Numbered from the stretch's first letter, positions 29,382 through 38,495 are shown. The stretch is 64,000 nt of DNA from Sinorhizobium garamanticum (GCF_029892065.1 NZ_CP120373.1:310001-374000), one strand, 5' to 3'. The notes: generated by a model not told the origin, from the letters alone. Numbers and translations are program-made.

Positions 29382-29695
29382 GCCGCCGCCTTGTCGATTG
29401 CCAGCGGGCCTAAGCCCACCAAAACAGAATTCTGACGCCACATCATGTCGCCGGAGACTTGTGTGTGGCTTTTCCGGCGCTCGTTCGCTGTTCAAAAAAT
29501 CCCGGCAATTTCGTTGACGAAGAAGAAACCTTGACGGGTCGGCTTTTGCTAACCATCGGGCTACGCAAAGTTTTTTTAACCGCGATTTTTAAGCCGTCCG
29601 GAAGAGCGGCTGCCTATTCTCCCGCCCATAGAGGACGAAAAGTCCCGACGAGAAGACCGGGAACCGGCTCTCAAGGAAAAACAAGGGCGATTGAA
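29382..29695. other. divergent intergenic region, candidate promoter only
   Basis: 314 bases between two divergent genes. TTGACG at 29532-29537 followed by T-rich sequence up to 29580 could be part of a plus-strand promoter. The stretch TTTTTTTAACCGCGATTTTT near 29570 is strikingly AT-rich for this genome. No open frame is convincing. Confidence 0.35.
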
Positions 29696-30262
29696 ATGCG
29701 CAACACACTTTCTCAACCGGCTTGGGTTGAAAACAAACTGAGGCTCGATCCGAAGCGTTTTCCACAGCAGGCAACCTACGCCTTGCGTGGCCATGCCGGC
29801 GATGTCACCATCAGTCTTGACGAACGTGGCGCTGTTTTGCGCAAGGTGCTACCATCGAGCGGCCTGCCGCTTTCGATCGCGTTGCCTGCGCGAGCGTTCA
29901 AGGGTGTTGCAGCGCGGGCGATCGACCATGGCGACGGGGAGGTTACAGTGACGCTCGAACTCCATCACGACGATCCGGATCTCTGCATCCCGCTGCTCGT
30001 CGCCCACGACCTTTCCGATATTGCCGCCGACTGGCGGGCCTGGGCCGAAGCCTATCGCATCCCGATGCTGATGGTCGAAGCCGATGGTGTCGCGCGACCG
30101 CTGGAAGAGCATCTCGGCGATGTCCGCACGGCTCCGGTGAAACCGCGTCGCCGCCACTCCTTTTTCGCAGAGCGCCGCCCGCGCTTTCTCGTGCGCCGCT
30201 CGACCGGGGCACTCGGCGTTCACATGAAAATCGACGGGCGCGAGATTATCGCCCGAACCTGA
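29696..30262 (+). CDS. DUF6101-like rhizobial protein
   Basis: 188 residues from ATG 29696 (AAGGG upstream). No signal peptide. The N-terminal part looks beta-rich (RGHAGDVTISLDERGAVLRK), the middle has an acidic hydrophobic segment, and the C-terminus is very basic (KPRRRHSFFAERRPRFLVRR). I believe this is the DUF6101 family, found mainly in Hyphomicrobiales and without known function; the family name is from memory. It stands alone and ends in a strong hairpin. Confidence 0.7.
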   Translation: MRNTLSQPAWVENKLRLDPKRFPQQATYALRGHAGDVTISLDERGAVLRKVLPSSGLPLSIALPARAFKGVAARAIDHGDGEVTVTLELHHDDPDLCIPLLVAHDLSDIAADWRAWAEAYRIPMLMVEADGVARPLEEHLGDVRTAPVKPRRRHSFFAERRPRFLVRRSTGALGVHMKIDGREIIART

Positions 30263-30287
30263 TTTCCTCTCCCATCGACTTCCAGTG

Positions 30288-30321
30288 CGAGGACCGGCCG
30301 AACCCCTGCGGCCGGTCCTCG
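30288..30321 (+). terminator. Rho-independent-like terminator after the DUF6101-like gene
   Basis: CGAGGACCGGCCG (30288-30300) pairs perfectly with CGGCCGGTCCTCG (30309-30321), a 13-pair stem with an eight-base loop, 25 bases after the stop. The following GTCATTT gives only a poor T-tract. Confidence 0.75.
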
Positions 30322-30473
30322 TCATTTGGCGCTTGCGATGCCGCGCACGTGGGTAAAATCTGCCGAGGAGGTTTTCCACATGTTGCGGGCAAATGTTACC
30401 GCAGAAACAGTGGCTTCGCCTTCATCATGCCATATGCGCTCCATAGCCAAGGCACGAATGAAGGAGATATCGC

Positions 30474-30578
30474 ATGCGCAAGCAACTGCTCGCCATCCTC
30501 ACTGCCATCCGGGCCGCTTTCCGTGCACGTACTGCCGTCAAGCCGCGCAAGTCCGATGGCGGGCCGAGTTGGGCGTAA
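30474..30578 (+). CDS. 34-residue basic small protein (candidate)
   Basis: ATG at 30474 is preceded by AAGGAGATATCGC, a near-perfect ribosome binding site, and the frame ends at TAA 30576-30578. The peptide starts MRKQLLAILTAIRAAFRART, an amphipathic basic helix, and ends DGGPSWA. A strong terminator for the small transcript is 58 bases after the stop, and another terminator lies upstream, so it is an independent unit of about 300 bases. No homolog is known to me; membrane association is plausible from the helix. Confidence 0.6.
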   Translation: MRKQLLAILTAIRAAFRARTAVKPRKSDGGPSWA

Positions 30579-30635
30579 GAGGCGCCAAGAATGGATTGAC
30601 GTGACCGAAATGCCCGGTCGAACTGAAGCCACGCG

Positions 30636-30663
30636 TCCTCCGGACCCAGCCGGAGGATTTTTT
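30636..30663 (+). terminator. Rho-independent terminator
   Basis: TCCTCCGG (30636-30643) and CCGGAGGA (30650-30657) form an eight-pair stem with loop ACCCAG, followed by TTTTTT. It closes the transcript of the 34-residue ORF and touches the end of convergent ubiA. Confidence 0.92.
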
Positions 30664-31621
30664 ATATGAGACGTACGAGCAGCGTCAGAACAAGGCCGGC
30701 GAAAACAATGAGGCCGACGACGCTGTTGAACTTGAACAATGCAAGGCATTGCAGCGGGTCATGGATATTCAGCACCAGGATCTGATAGCCAAGCATCACG
30801 GCCGCGACCAGAAGAGCCGCATAAGCGAAGAAGCCCGCTCCCGCCGCGACAAAGGCAAGCAGCATCAGCAAGACGGCCAATCCATAGAGCCCGATCAGCC
30901 ACGGTCGGGGATTGTCACCGAACCGGCGCGCGGTCGAACGGACGCCGATCAGTTCGTCATCCTCCCTGTCCTGATAGGCGTAGATGGTGTCGTAGCCAAT
31001 GGTCCAGGCGATCGCGGCGCCGTAGAGGATGACGCAGGCAAGGGACAGTTCGCCGAACTCCGCCGACCAGCCCATTATGGCGCCCCAGGAGAAAGCAAGG
31101 CCGAGGAAGAATTGCGGCCAGTCCGTGAAACGCTTGGCAAAGGGATAGATCGCCACCAGCGCCAGCGACAGCATGCCGAGAAAAACAGTGAAGCCGTTGA
31201 ATTGCAGCAGGACGAGCAGACCTACAAGGGCCTGCAGCACCATGAAGGCCTTGGCCTGGAAGCGCGTGACGCGCCCGGAAGGCAGGGGACGCGACCGCGT
31301 GCGCGCCACTTCCATATCGATATCGTGGTCGACGATGTCGTTGTAGGTGCAGCCGGCGCCGCGCATCGCGATCGCTCCGACCGTGAAAAGGACAACGTGG
31401 AACAGGAAGCGGCCTGCCGAGAAGCTGCCGAGGCTTGCCGCCGTCGCGGAAGCCAGCGCGGCCGACCAGAGGCAGGGCCACAACAAGAGCTGCCAGCCGA
31501 TCGGCCTGTCCCACCGGGCAAGCTGCGCATAGGGCCAGAATGCGCGCGGCAAGACGCGATAGACCCAGTTGTTGGACGGTGCGTCGTGAACGCGGCCGGA
31601 GTCTAGAGAGGAAGTGTTCAT
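30662..31621 (-). CDS. ubiA: 4-hydroxybenzoate octaprenyltransferase
   Basis: 319 residues, integral membrane protein with about nine helices. The first aspartate motif is in CTYNDIVDHDID (Asn94 to Asp102) with RTRSRPLPSG after it; the second is DTIYAYQDREDDELIG. It joins an all-trans polyprenyl chain to 4-hydroxybenzoate in ubiquinone synthesis. The octaprenyl/decaprenyl donor would come from a synthase such as IspB, which is encoded at 52138-53154. The N-terminal 25 residues before the first helix are polar. Confidence 0.95.
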   Translation of the reverse strand: MNTSSLDSGRVHDAPSNNWVYRVLPRAFWPYAQLARWDRPIGWQLLLWPCLWSAALASATAASLGSFSAGRFLFHVVLFTVGAIAMRGAGCTYNDIVDHDIDMEVARTRSRPLPSGRVTRFQAKAFMVLQALVGLLVLLQFNGFTVFLGMLSLALVAIYPFAKRFTDWPQFFLGLAFSWGAIMGWSAEFGELSLACVILYGAAIAWTIGYDTIYAYQDREDDELIGVRSTARRFGDNPRPWLIGLYGLAVLLMLLAFVAAGAGFFAYAALLVAAVMLGYQILVLNIHDPLQCLALFKFNSVVGLIVFAGLVLTLLVRLI

Positions 31622-31684
31622 CGCTCCTGTTTGGCTCCCCGGGGCCGGGCGGTCAAGCGGCGGCGCTCCGGTCCACAGTCGCCA

Positions 31685-31784
31685 CTGGATGTATCCTTAA
31701 ATCCTAGCCGATTTAAGGATAAGAACATGCGGTAATTCAAGGTGCGACAGCGTCCTTTGCACGTCCGATTCAACACAGCGGCGC
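31685..31784 (-). repeat. mosaic palindromic repeat, copy 1
   Basis: Minus-strand copy of the family also found at 40609, 56029 and 57026. It shows GCGCCGCTGT, AAAGGACGCTGT, TTGAATTACCGCATG and the ATCCTTAAATCGGCTAGGAT stem in the family order, but has diverged more than the other copies. It occupies the gap between ubiA and the MipA-type gene. Confidence 0.75.
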
Positions 31785-31793
31785 CGTCGGCCG

Positions 31794-32618
31794 TCAGGGA
31801 AGAGTAAAGTCGAAGCGATAGGTCGCGGAAACCCCGACCAGAAGCTGGTTGCGGCTGCCGCGTTCGCGCACAAGGCTCGAATCGGCGGCGGGGCCCATCA
31901 ATCGCCGGTACTCGGTATAGGCGCTGGTCTCCAGCTTCTCGGTCGCCTGCCAAGTGATCGCAGCGCCGAGGCCGGCGGACTGGATGCCGCCGCCCGGATC
32001 ATAGGCGCTGAGGCCAGACGCAGCCGATTCCCTGTTGTTCACACCGTAATAGGTGTCGAAATAATCGCTCGTCGCAGCCGTCAGCCGCGGACCGCCGGAA
32101 ACGCGTACTGTGTCGCTGACATCGACGAAGGCGTCCGCCGCAACGTCCGCGACGACACCGTGATGGGTGCGGATACCCTGGCGGACCTCGGCACGCAGAC
32201 GCATCCAATCGGTCGGATAGACTTCGGCGAAGCCGCCGACTTCGCCGCCGAACTTGACCGGATCGAGGCCCTTCAGGTCGCTCGACTTATCCTCGTCGCG
32301 CTCGAAGAGCAGCTTGCCCACGACGCCTGCCCGGAACCCGCCCTGATCGAGGATCGCGTAGGACATATTGTCGTTGCGCGACGAGAAACGCACGCTGCTG
32401 CCGGCTTTGCCGAGCGAGACCATTGGCGCCGCCTGGAACATCCGATCCGAAGCGCCTTCGTATTTCGGGCCGGTGAAACCGGTGGCGCCGACCTTCAGAT
32501 ACCAATCGCCCGACCACATAAAGCGGCCGTCTTCGGCCGAAGCCGCGCCGGCCAGCAGGAAAAATGTTCCAGAAAGAAAAGCAAAACGGATACGCAATGA
32601 ACAACTCCGGTGAATCAT
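31794..32618 (-). CDS. MipA/OmpV-family outer membrane protein
   Basis: 274 residues from ATG 32618; a TTG at 32597 with CGGAG upstream is an attractive alternative start and leaves a good signal peptide (FLSGTFFLLAGAASA). The mature part is a predicted beta-barrel with the family features GDWYLKVGATGFTGPKYEGA, GPRLTAATSDYFDTYYGV and a terminal aromatic strand ending FDFTLP. Family members include MltA-interacting MipA and OmpV. It is a stand-alone gene with no murein hydrolase nearby. Confidence 0.85.
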   Translation of the reverse strand: MIHRSCSLRIRFAFLSGTFFLLAGAASAEDGRFMWSGDWYLKVGATGFTGPKYEGASDRMFQAAPMVSLGKAGSSVRFSSRNDNMSYAILDQGGFRAGVVGKLLFERDEDKSSDLKGLDPVKFGGEVGGFAEVYPTDWMRLRAEVRQGIRTHHGVVADVAADAFVDVSDTVRVSGGPRLTAATSDYFDTYYGVNNRESAASGLSAYDPGGGIQSAGLGAAITWQATEKLETSAYTEYRRLMGPAADSSLVRERGSRNQLLVGVSATYRFDFTLP

Positions 32619-32759
32619 TCGCCAGGCGGGTGGATCGTGCCGGGCACGAGCGAGGGAGAGCGCTCGGATGTGATACAACCAGCGCTTTATCTGTGGTGTG
32701 TTCCTACGATTCCGTTAACCAGGTCAATTCAGCTTTCGTTTCCCATGGCATCTTATCGG

Positions 32760-33575
32760 TCAGCTTGACTGGTCGCGCAGATAGAGGCTTGGCGGTGCGC
32801 CAAGCATGCGCCGGAACATGGTCGTGAACGCCGCGACATTCTCGTAGCCCGCATCGAGCGCCACGGTGGTGATCGGTTCGCCGTCTGCGAGGCGCGGCAG
32901 CGAGCCGAAGATGCAAGCCTGTTGCCGCCAGGTGACGAAGCTGATGCCGGTCTCGTGCCGAAAAAGGCGCGTAAAGGACCGACGGCTGATGCCCATGCGA
33001 TCGGCCCATTGATCAATGGTCGCGGTCGCGGAAGGCGCCTTCAGGAACTGCCGGCACAGGGAGGCAAGCCTCTGGTTCTGCGGAAAAGGCAAGCCCAACG
33101 GTCGCTCCGCAAGCCGCGGGATCTCCGCCAGCAACAGATCCATGATCAATTGCTCCCGCCGCTCCGACGACGCTTCGTCTTGAGCACCGACCAACGCATC
33201 AATAAGGCTGCCGACGAGCGCGGTGATCTCCAGCACGAGCGGCCGATCCGCGCGGCTGGCGGCAGCGGAAATGTAGATCGAATGCATCCGCACATCGCTC
33301 ACCATCTCCGCCGAGTGTTCCGTGCCGGCGGGGATGAGCAAGGCGTGGCCCGGAGGGATCATCCAGCGCCCGCCTGGCGTATGCACCAAGACGACTCCGC
33401 AGCGCGCCCACCACAACTGCGTGCGGCTATGGCTGTGTGGTGGGATCCTCAAACCGGAGGCGTAGTCCTTGCCAATCGCCAGGACGGCAGCGTTCGCTTT
33501 CTCAATCCGCTCCAGGCTTCTGAAATGATCCGCATCCGGCAGTTGCGGCGGATAATTCCTTCTCGACTTCAACAT
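32760..33575 (-). CDS. AraC-family transcriptional regulator (cupin sensor)
   Basis: 271 residues from ATG 33575; a longer frame to 33656 is possible but lacks a ribosome binding site. The N-terminal cupin-like sensor (IPPHSHSRTQLWWARCG, MIPPGHALLIPAGTEH) is followed by two helix-turn-helices: IDQWADRMGISRRSFTRLF and ITTVALDAGYENVAAFTTMF. Sensors of this RmlC-like type typically bind small ligands. It is divergent from the Fsr-type exporter with 110 bases between starts, so that gene is its likely target. Confidence 0.9.
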   Translation of the reverse strand: MLKSRRNYPPQLPDADHFRSLERIEKANAAVLAIGKDYASGLRIPPHSHSRTQLWWARCGVVLVHTPGGRWMIPPGHALLIPAGTEHSAEMVSDVRMHSIYISAAASRADRPLVLEITALVGSLIDALVGAQDEASSERREQLIMDLLLAEIPRLAERPLGLPFPQNQRLASLCRQFLKAPSATATIDQWADRMGISRRSFTRLFRHETGISFVTWRQQACIFGSLPRLADGEPITTVALDAGYENVAAFTTMFRRMLGAPPSLYLRDQSS

Positions 33576-33685
33576 TTTGGCCCACTCGCGAAAGAAATGG
33601 ACCAAATCACAAAAGCAGGCCAGCGACAAGCCGTCTAGAGATGACCTGCAGTTCAACAGGTGAGCCGTTCGCAGGGAAACATCTC

Positions 33686-34882
33686 ATGGCTTCAGTAACG
33701 TCGACAGCAAGCATCAGTCCCGAGAAGACCGCCTTCTCCGTCATTCTTGCGGTCAGCTTCTGCCACATGCTGAACGATGTCATGCAGTCGCTGCTCACTG
33801 CACTCTACCCGTTGCTGAAGGAGAATTACACACTCGACTTCGTCCAGATCGGCCTCCTGACCTTCACGTTCCAATTGACCGCGTCGATGCTGCAGCCGGC
33901 AGTCGGCATTGTCACCGATCGATGGGGCCTGCCCTACTCCCTGCCGGTGGCAATGCTTTCGACCTGCTCGGGGCTCATTCTCCTCGCAAACGCCGATCAC
34001 TTCTGGATCCTTCTCGTGGCGGCGAGCCTGATCGGGGTCGGTTCCGCGATCTTTCATCCCGAATCGTCCCGGGTGGCCCGGCTGGCGTCGGGCGGCCGCC
34101 ACGGATTGGCGCAATCCCTCTTCCAAGTCGGCGGCAATGCCGGCAGCGCGCTGGGACCGCTACTGGCCGCCTTCATCGTCATTCCGCTCGGCCAGGGCAG
34201 TCTCGCCTGGTTCTCGATTGTGGCGATCACCGGCTTCTTCATCCTTTCCTGGGTCAGCACGTGGTACGTGCGCCATCGCCGCATGACCATGAACCGGCCC
34301 GCTCCGAACCGCGCGCTTCCCTTGCCGAAAGCGCGCGTTCTGTGGGCAATTGCGATCCTCGTTCTGTTGACCGCGACGAAGAACGTCTATCTCGCCAGCA
34401 TATCCAGCTACTTCACTTTCTTCGTCATCGAGAAGTTCGGTACGAGCGTGCCGCAGGCCCAGCTGATGCTGTTCCTGTTCCTCGGCTCGGCGGCCGCCGG
34501 AACCTTCCTCGGCGGCCCGATCGGCGACCGGTATGGCGCGCGCTTCGTCATCTGGTTCTCGATCCTTGGCGTCATCCCGTTCGCACTTATGCTGCCCTAT
34601 GCAAACCTGTTCTGGACAGGCGTGCTGAGCGTCGTCATCGGCCTCATCTTTTCGTCCGCCTTCTCCGCCATCGTCGTCTTCGCGCAGGAGCTTGTTCCTG
34701 GCCGTGTGGGGCTGATTGCCGGTGTCTTTTTCGGCTTTGCCTTCGGCTTCGGCGGCATGGGCGCCGCAGTGCTCGGCATCTTCGCCGACCGGCAGGGCAT
34801 CGCGTTCGTCTACGAGCTCTGCTCCTACCTGCCGTTGCTCGGCATTCTGACGGTGCTGCTGCCCAAGCTTCCAGCGAGATAG
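33686..34882 (+). CDS. fsr: MFS transporter, fosmidomycin-resistance (Fsr) type
   Basis: 398 residues, twelve membrane segments. The N-terminus has the Fsr signature SFCHMLNDVMQSLLTALYP, LLKENYTLDFVQIGLLT and QPAVGIVTDR, which set this small MFS branch apart. ATG 33686 is the start of the conserved part. Fsr of E. coli exports fosmidomycin, an inhibitor of DXP reductoisomerase in the MEP pathway; substrate here may differ. Divergently paired with an AraC-type regulator, as expected for inducible efflux. Confidence 0.87.
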   Translation: MASVTSTASISPEKTAFSVILAVSFCHMLNDVMQSLLTALYPLLKENYTLDFVQIGLLTFTFQLTASMLQPAVGIVTDRWGLPYSLPVAMLSTCSGLILLANADHFWILLVAASLIGVGSAIFHPESSRVARLASGGRHGLAQSLFQVGGNAGSALGPLLAAFIVIPLGQGSLAWFSIVAITGFFILSWVSTWYVRHRRMTMNRPAPNRALPLPKARVLWAIAILVLLTATKNVYLASISSYFTFFVIEKFGTSVPQAQLMLFLFLGSAAAGTFLGGPIGDRYGARFVIWFSILGVIPFALMLPYANLFWTGVLSVVIGLIFSSAFSAIVVFAQELVPGRVGLIAGVFFGFAFGFGGMGAAVLGIFADRQGIAFVYELCSYLPLLGILTVLLPKLPAR

Positions 34883-35044
34883 GACGCCGTCCAAACAGGC
34901 CCGGTGGATCGCCCGACCGATGATGACATCCGGTCCGGCTACGGGCCGCACCGAAATCCGCATCTGCCGACGCGGCCCTCTGTAATCATTCATAAATTAT
35001 TGCGCGTTACCGTTTTTCGGATGGGGCTTGGGCAGAGGCATGAA

Positions 35045-36085
35045 ATGAGAGGGCGCGCGGTCTTTTCCGTCTTCCTGGCGACGCTGGCATACGCGTCCGC
35101 TGCCCGCGCTGAAACGCTCAACCTGCTCATCTGGGAATCCTACATCGACCAGGAAATCGTCGACCGCTGGACAGCGAAGACGGGCGTCACGATCCATCAG
35201 GTCAACTATGACAGCGGCGATGCCCGCGACGAGATCCTGGCGGATCCGGGCAGCAACATAGATATCGTCGTCATCGGAGAAAACGGTGCGGCGCTTTTCG
35301 GCAGGAAGGGTGTTCTCGAACCGCTCACCGAGGGCAATGTTCCCTCACTCAAGGACTATGCACCCGAATGGCGCAAGCGCTGCGCCGGACACGGGCTGCC
35401 GTATTTTTGGGGCACAATGGGCATTCTCTACCGCTCGGACGTGGTGACGGAGCGCCCAACATCCTGGCAGGATCTCATGCGCCCGGCGCCGGCGCTGAAG
35501 AAGCATATCGCCATGTTCGACGACCACAACGAAGCGTTCGTGGCGCCGTTGATGCTGCTCGGCGCTTCCATCAATGCCAATGACAACGAGACGCTGAAGG
35601 CCGCCTTCGACCTCATGAAGGAACAGGCACCGTCCGTGCTGACCTACGATTATGTGGTCACCTCCATCCAGAACCCGGCGATCGGAGGAAACATTTACAT
35701 GGCACTCGGCTACAGCGGTGACCAGCATGTGCTCAACGACAAGGTTGGCGTCCCCGGTCTCTGGCGCTATTCGGTCCCGAACGAAGGCACGCTTTCCTGG
35801 CTCGATTGCATGGCCGCGACAGCGGGGTCGCCGAACAAGCGGCGGGCGCTGGAATTTCTCGATTTCATCGGTTCGGCGGAAAGTGCTGCCGCAAACGCGG
35901 TGGCATTGACCATGCCGACAGCAAGCAGCGCGGCGCTCAACCTCCTGCCCGCAATGATGCGCTCCGACCCGGCGGTCTATCCGCCTCCGGAAATACTGGC
36001 GAAGAGCCAGCTTCAGCAAGAACTCTCCATCCAGTCGGTGCAAGCACGCCGACGCATCATCAGTACGTTGGCGAATTTCCAGTGA
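35045..36085 (+). CDS. PotD/NspS-like periplasmic polyamine-binding protein
   Basis: 346 residues. Signal peptide ends at SAARA before ETLNLLIWESYIDQ, the start typical of spermidine/putrescine binding proteins. ATG 35045 follows AGAGG. No permease or ATPase gene of an ABC transporter is nearby; instead the stop codon overlaps the GTG start of a membrane GGDEF-EAL protein (GTGA). In Vibrio the similar NspS protein senses norspermidine and spermidine and regulates the GGDEF-EAL protein MbaA. A sensor role is therefore more likely than transport. The ligand is inferred from the family, not seen. Confidence 0.85.
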   Translation: MRGRAVFSVFLATLAYASAARAETLNLLIWESYIDQEIVDRWTAKTGVTIHQVNYDSGDARDEILADPGSNIDIVVIGENGAALFGRKGVLEPLTEGNVPSLKDYAPEWRKRCAGHGLPYFWGTMGILYRSDVVTERPTSWQDLMRPAPALKKHIAMFDDHNEAFVAPLMLLGASINANDNETLKAAFDLMKEQAPSVLTYDYVVTSIQNPAIGGNIYMALGYSGDQHVLNDKVGVPGLWRYSVPNEGTLSWLDCMAATAGSPNKRRALEFLDFIGSAESAAANAVALTMPTASSAALNLLPAMMRSDPAVYPPPEILAKSQLQQELSIQSVQARRRIISTLANFQ

Positions 36086-38472
36086 CACTCGACAAGCGCG
36101 CACTCCTCCTCATCTTCCCCGTGGTGCTTGCGGGCTACCTCCTCGCTGCCTTTTCGGTTCACATCACCCAGAGCCGCTCGATCCGGGCGCTTGAGCACGC
36201 CAAACTGTCGCAAAGGCTCGAGCACGCGGCCGCAGTTTTTCAGACCGAAATCCGACGGAGCAAGAGCTTCCTCAACGCTCTGCTGAACAGCAATGCGCTG
36301 CGCCAGTTCGTATCCGAAACGGATAAGACCTATCGCGCCACCGCGCTCGGCGTGCGTCTGCAGGAGAGCGTAAAGTCGCTCTCGGACGACCCAATGGGCT
36401 TCGTGTCGCTGGTCATCCTGACCTCCAAGCTGGAAACGGAATATTACTTCGAAAACAGTTGGGACCCGTTTGCGGAAGTCGACGGGGCACAGGTCGAACT
36501 GGCCAGGAAACTCGTCAAGGGCACCAAGCTTACGGATTGGACCTATCTTCACGACGTCGGCGGACGGCCCAGAATCGTCTACTCCCAGTTCATCGATCCG
36601 ATCACCCTTGGCCGCCCGCTGCCCAGCAACAAGGCGAACGCGCTTCTGATGCAGGTGGCGGTGCAGCCCGATCGGTTCCTTGAGATGCAGGCCGCGCTGA
36701 AGAAGGAATATGAGGCTGATATCGTTCTCCAGCCTTGGCCGCTCGCCGTTACCGATGACCTTTCGGCAAGCGCACCTCTCGGACCGGCGCTCTATGCGAC
36801 GCTGACCGTTTCGGACGCGCATTTCGACAGCCAGATGATGCGCCAAAAGATGCTGCTTGCCCTTGGCGCAGTGGCGATGAGCCTCTTTTCGATCTGGCTG
36901 ATCGTCTTCCTGATCCGGCGCTTCATTACCGGGCCGATCGCCACGCTCGACGCCAATGTCATGGCGGTCATGGTCGGAGCACGCGATGAAATCGTGGATC
37001 ACGACGAGGCGGGCGAAATCGGTCGCCTAAACCAGAACATCCGCGAATTGCACCGTCAGTCGGTCCATTCGCTGGAGCTCGTGCAGAAGAGCTCCTGGAC
37101 GGACACGCTTACCGGCATCAGCAATCGCGCACATTTCAACACGCTTGCTACCGGTGTCGTTGAGGAAGCCATCTCGTCCGGCGAAAAATGCAGCTTGCTG
37201 TTCATCGACATCGACAATTTCAAATTTGTAAACGACAAGCATGGCCACGAAGTCGGCGACGAGCTCCTGAAGACGCTTGCCGCCCGACTTGCAGACCATG
37301 TCGACGCCATTACGCGAAGGCGGGGACAGAAACCAGCGATCTTCGCCCGCCTGTCCGGCGACGAATTTGCCGTGCTGGTGCGCTCAAGACCGGGTGACGG
37401 CACCGTCCGCGAAATCGCGGCAGCAATTCTCGCGCTGTTCGACGACGGCTTCGAAGTGTCCGGCAAGCGCTATCCGGTGACGGCGAGCATCGGCGCGGCG
37501 ATCTGTCCGGACGACGCAAGCAATGTCGCCGAACTGATCTCCAATGCCGATGCCGCCATGTATCAGGCCAAGAGCGCCGGCAAGAACCGCTCCACCCGTT
37601 TCTCCCGCGCGCTCCATGACAAACGCACGCGGTTGCGCCAGATACAGGAGGAACTGCGCTCTCTCGATCCGGACGAGCAGTTTCACCTGGTCTACATGCC
37701 GATCGTCGACACGAAAGGCAGCGTCACTGGCTGCGAGGCCCTGCTGCGCTGGCACTCCCCCATTCTCGGCAACGTTACTCCGGACGAATTCGTGCCGATT
37801 GCGGAAAGCTCCGGCCTGTTTTCCAAAATCGACTGGTGGGTCATCAACAAGGCGATGTCCGATTGCGGTCAGTTGAAAGCGCTTTTCGGACCCGACACCG
37901 TGCTGGCGATCAACATTTCCTCCGCTGAGCTGCACTCGCGCTCGATCAGTGACTATTTTTCCGATTGTGTCGAACGCCATAGACTTCAGCCGGGATCGAT
38001 CGATATCGAACTGACGGAGACCTTCGCGGTCAAAGTGAGCGATCAGTTACGCCGGAACATCGAGGACCTGCGCCAAAAGGGCTTCCGACTATCGATCGAT
38101 GATTTTGGCGCCGGCTACACTTCGGTTCAGCAAATCATCGACTATGCCGCGGACACGATCAAACTCGACAGAGCGCTCGTCACCAACCTGACCGCGTCAC
38201 AGTCCCTGCCGGTCCTCAAGGCCGTCGTCGCCCTCTGCCATGCGAAGGATATGGCCGTGGTCGGCGAAGGCGTGGATACGCCGGAAAAGCTTGCGATGCT
38301 GACCGCAGCCGGCTGCGACCGGTTCCAGGGCTATCTGATCAGCAAGCCGCTTTCGCTGGACGATCTCGGAATCTGGGCACTGACCCGAACGGCGCGACCC
38401 ACGGCCGAACCGGTTGAAGGAAATGCCGAGGAATGGCGGACGGCCGCCTGCTCGACCCCGGTGTCCGTTTGA
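36082..38472 (+). CDS. membrane GGDEF-EAL protein coupled to a binding protein (MbaA-like)
   Basis: 796 residues from GTG 36082, overlapping the previous stop by four bases. Order: membrane helix (about 7-28), periplasmic sensor of about 225 residues, second helix (MLLALGAVAMSLFSIWLIV), HAMP-like linker, GGDEF domain with SGDEF at 425-429, EAL domain with EALLRW from Glu552, IELTETF, DDFGAGYTS (from 673) and EGVDTPEKL. Both catalytic sets look complete. No RxxD inhibitory site is visible before SGDEF. It may make or break c-di-GMP depending on the binding protein. Confidence 0.93.
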   Translation: MTLDKRALLLIFPVVLAGYLLAAFSVHITQSRSIRALEHAKLSQRLEHAAAVFQTEIRRSKSFLNALLNSNALRQFVSETDKTYRATALGVRLQESVKSLSDDPMGFVSLVILTSKLETEYYFENSWDPFAEVDGAQVELARKLVKGTKLTDWTYLHDVGGRPRIVYSQFIDPITLGRPLPSNKANALLMQVAVQPDRFLEMQAALKKEYEADIVLQPWPLAVTDDLSASAPLGPALYATLTVSDAHFDSQMMRQKMLLALGAVAMSLFSIWLIVFLIRRFITGPIATLDANVMAVMVGARDEIVDHDEAGEIGRLNQNIRELHRQSVHSLELVQKSSWTDTLTGISNRAHFNTLATGVVEEAISSGEKCSLLFIDIDNFKFVNDKHGHEVGDELLKTLAARLADHVDAITRRRGQKPAIFARLSGDEFAVLVRSRPGDGTVREIAAAILALFDDGFEVSGKRYPVTASIGAAICPDDASNVAELISNADAAMYQAKSAGKNRSTRFSRALHDKRTRLRQIQEELRSLDPDEQFHLVYMPIVDTKGSVTGCEALLRWHSPILGNVTPDEFVPIAESSGLFSKIDWWVINKAMSDCGQLKALFGPDTVLAINISSAELHSRSISDYFSDCVERHRLQPGSIDIELTETFAVKVSDQLRRNIEDLRQKGFRLSIDDFGAGYTSVQQIIDYAADTIKLDRALVTNLTASQSLPVLKAVVALCHAKDMAVVGEGVDTPEKLAMLTAAGCDRFQGYLISKPLSLDDLGIWALTRTARPTAEPVEGNAEEWRTAACSTPVSV

Positions 38473-38495
38473 ATCCACCGCGGACACCGCTTTTT
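38459..38495 (+). terminator. Rho-independent terminator overlapping the end of the GGDEF-EAL gene
   Basis: CGGTGTCCG (38459-38467) pairs with CGGACACCG (38481-38489), followed by CTTTTT. The stop codon is in the loop. A TTGACC with CTAACC 17 bases later (38499-38527) is a possible purD promoter directly after it. Confidence 0.75.

Noticed and set aside
35806..36081. Upstream extension of the GGDEF-EAL frame
   Set aside because: It lies inside the binding-protein gene in another frame; GTG at 36082 directly before the first membrane helix is the natural start.
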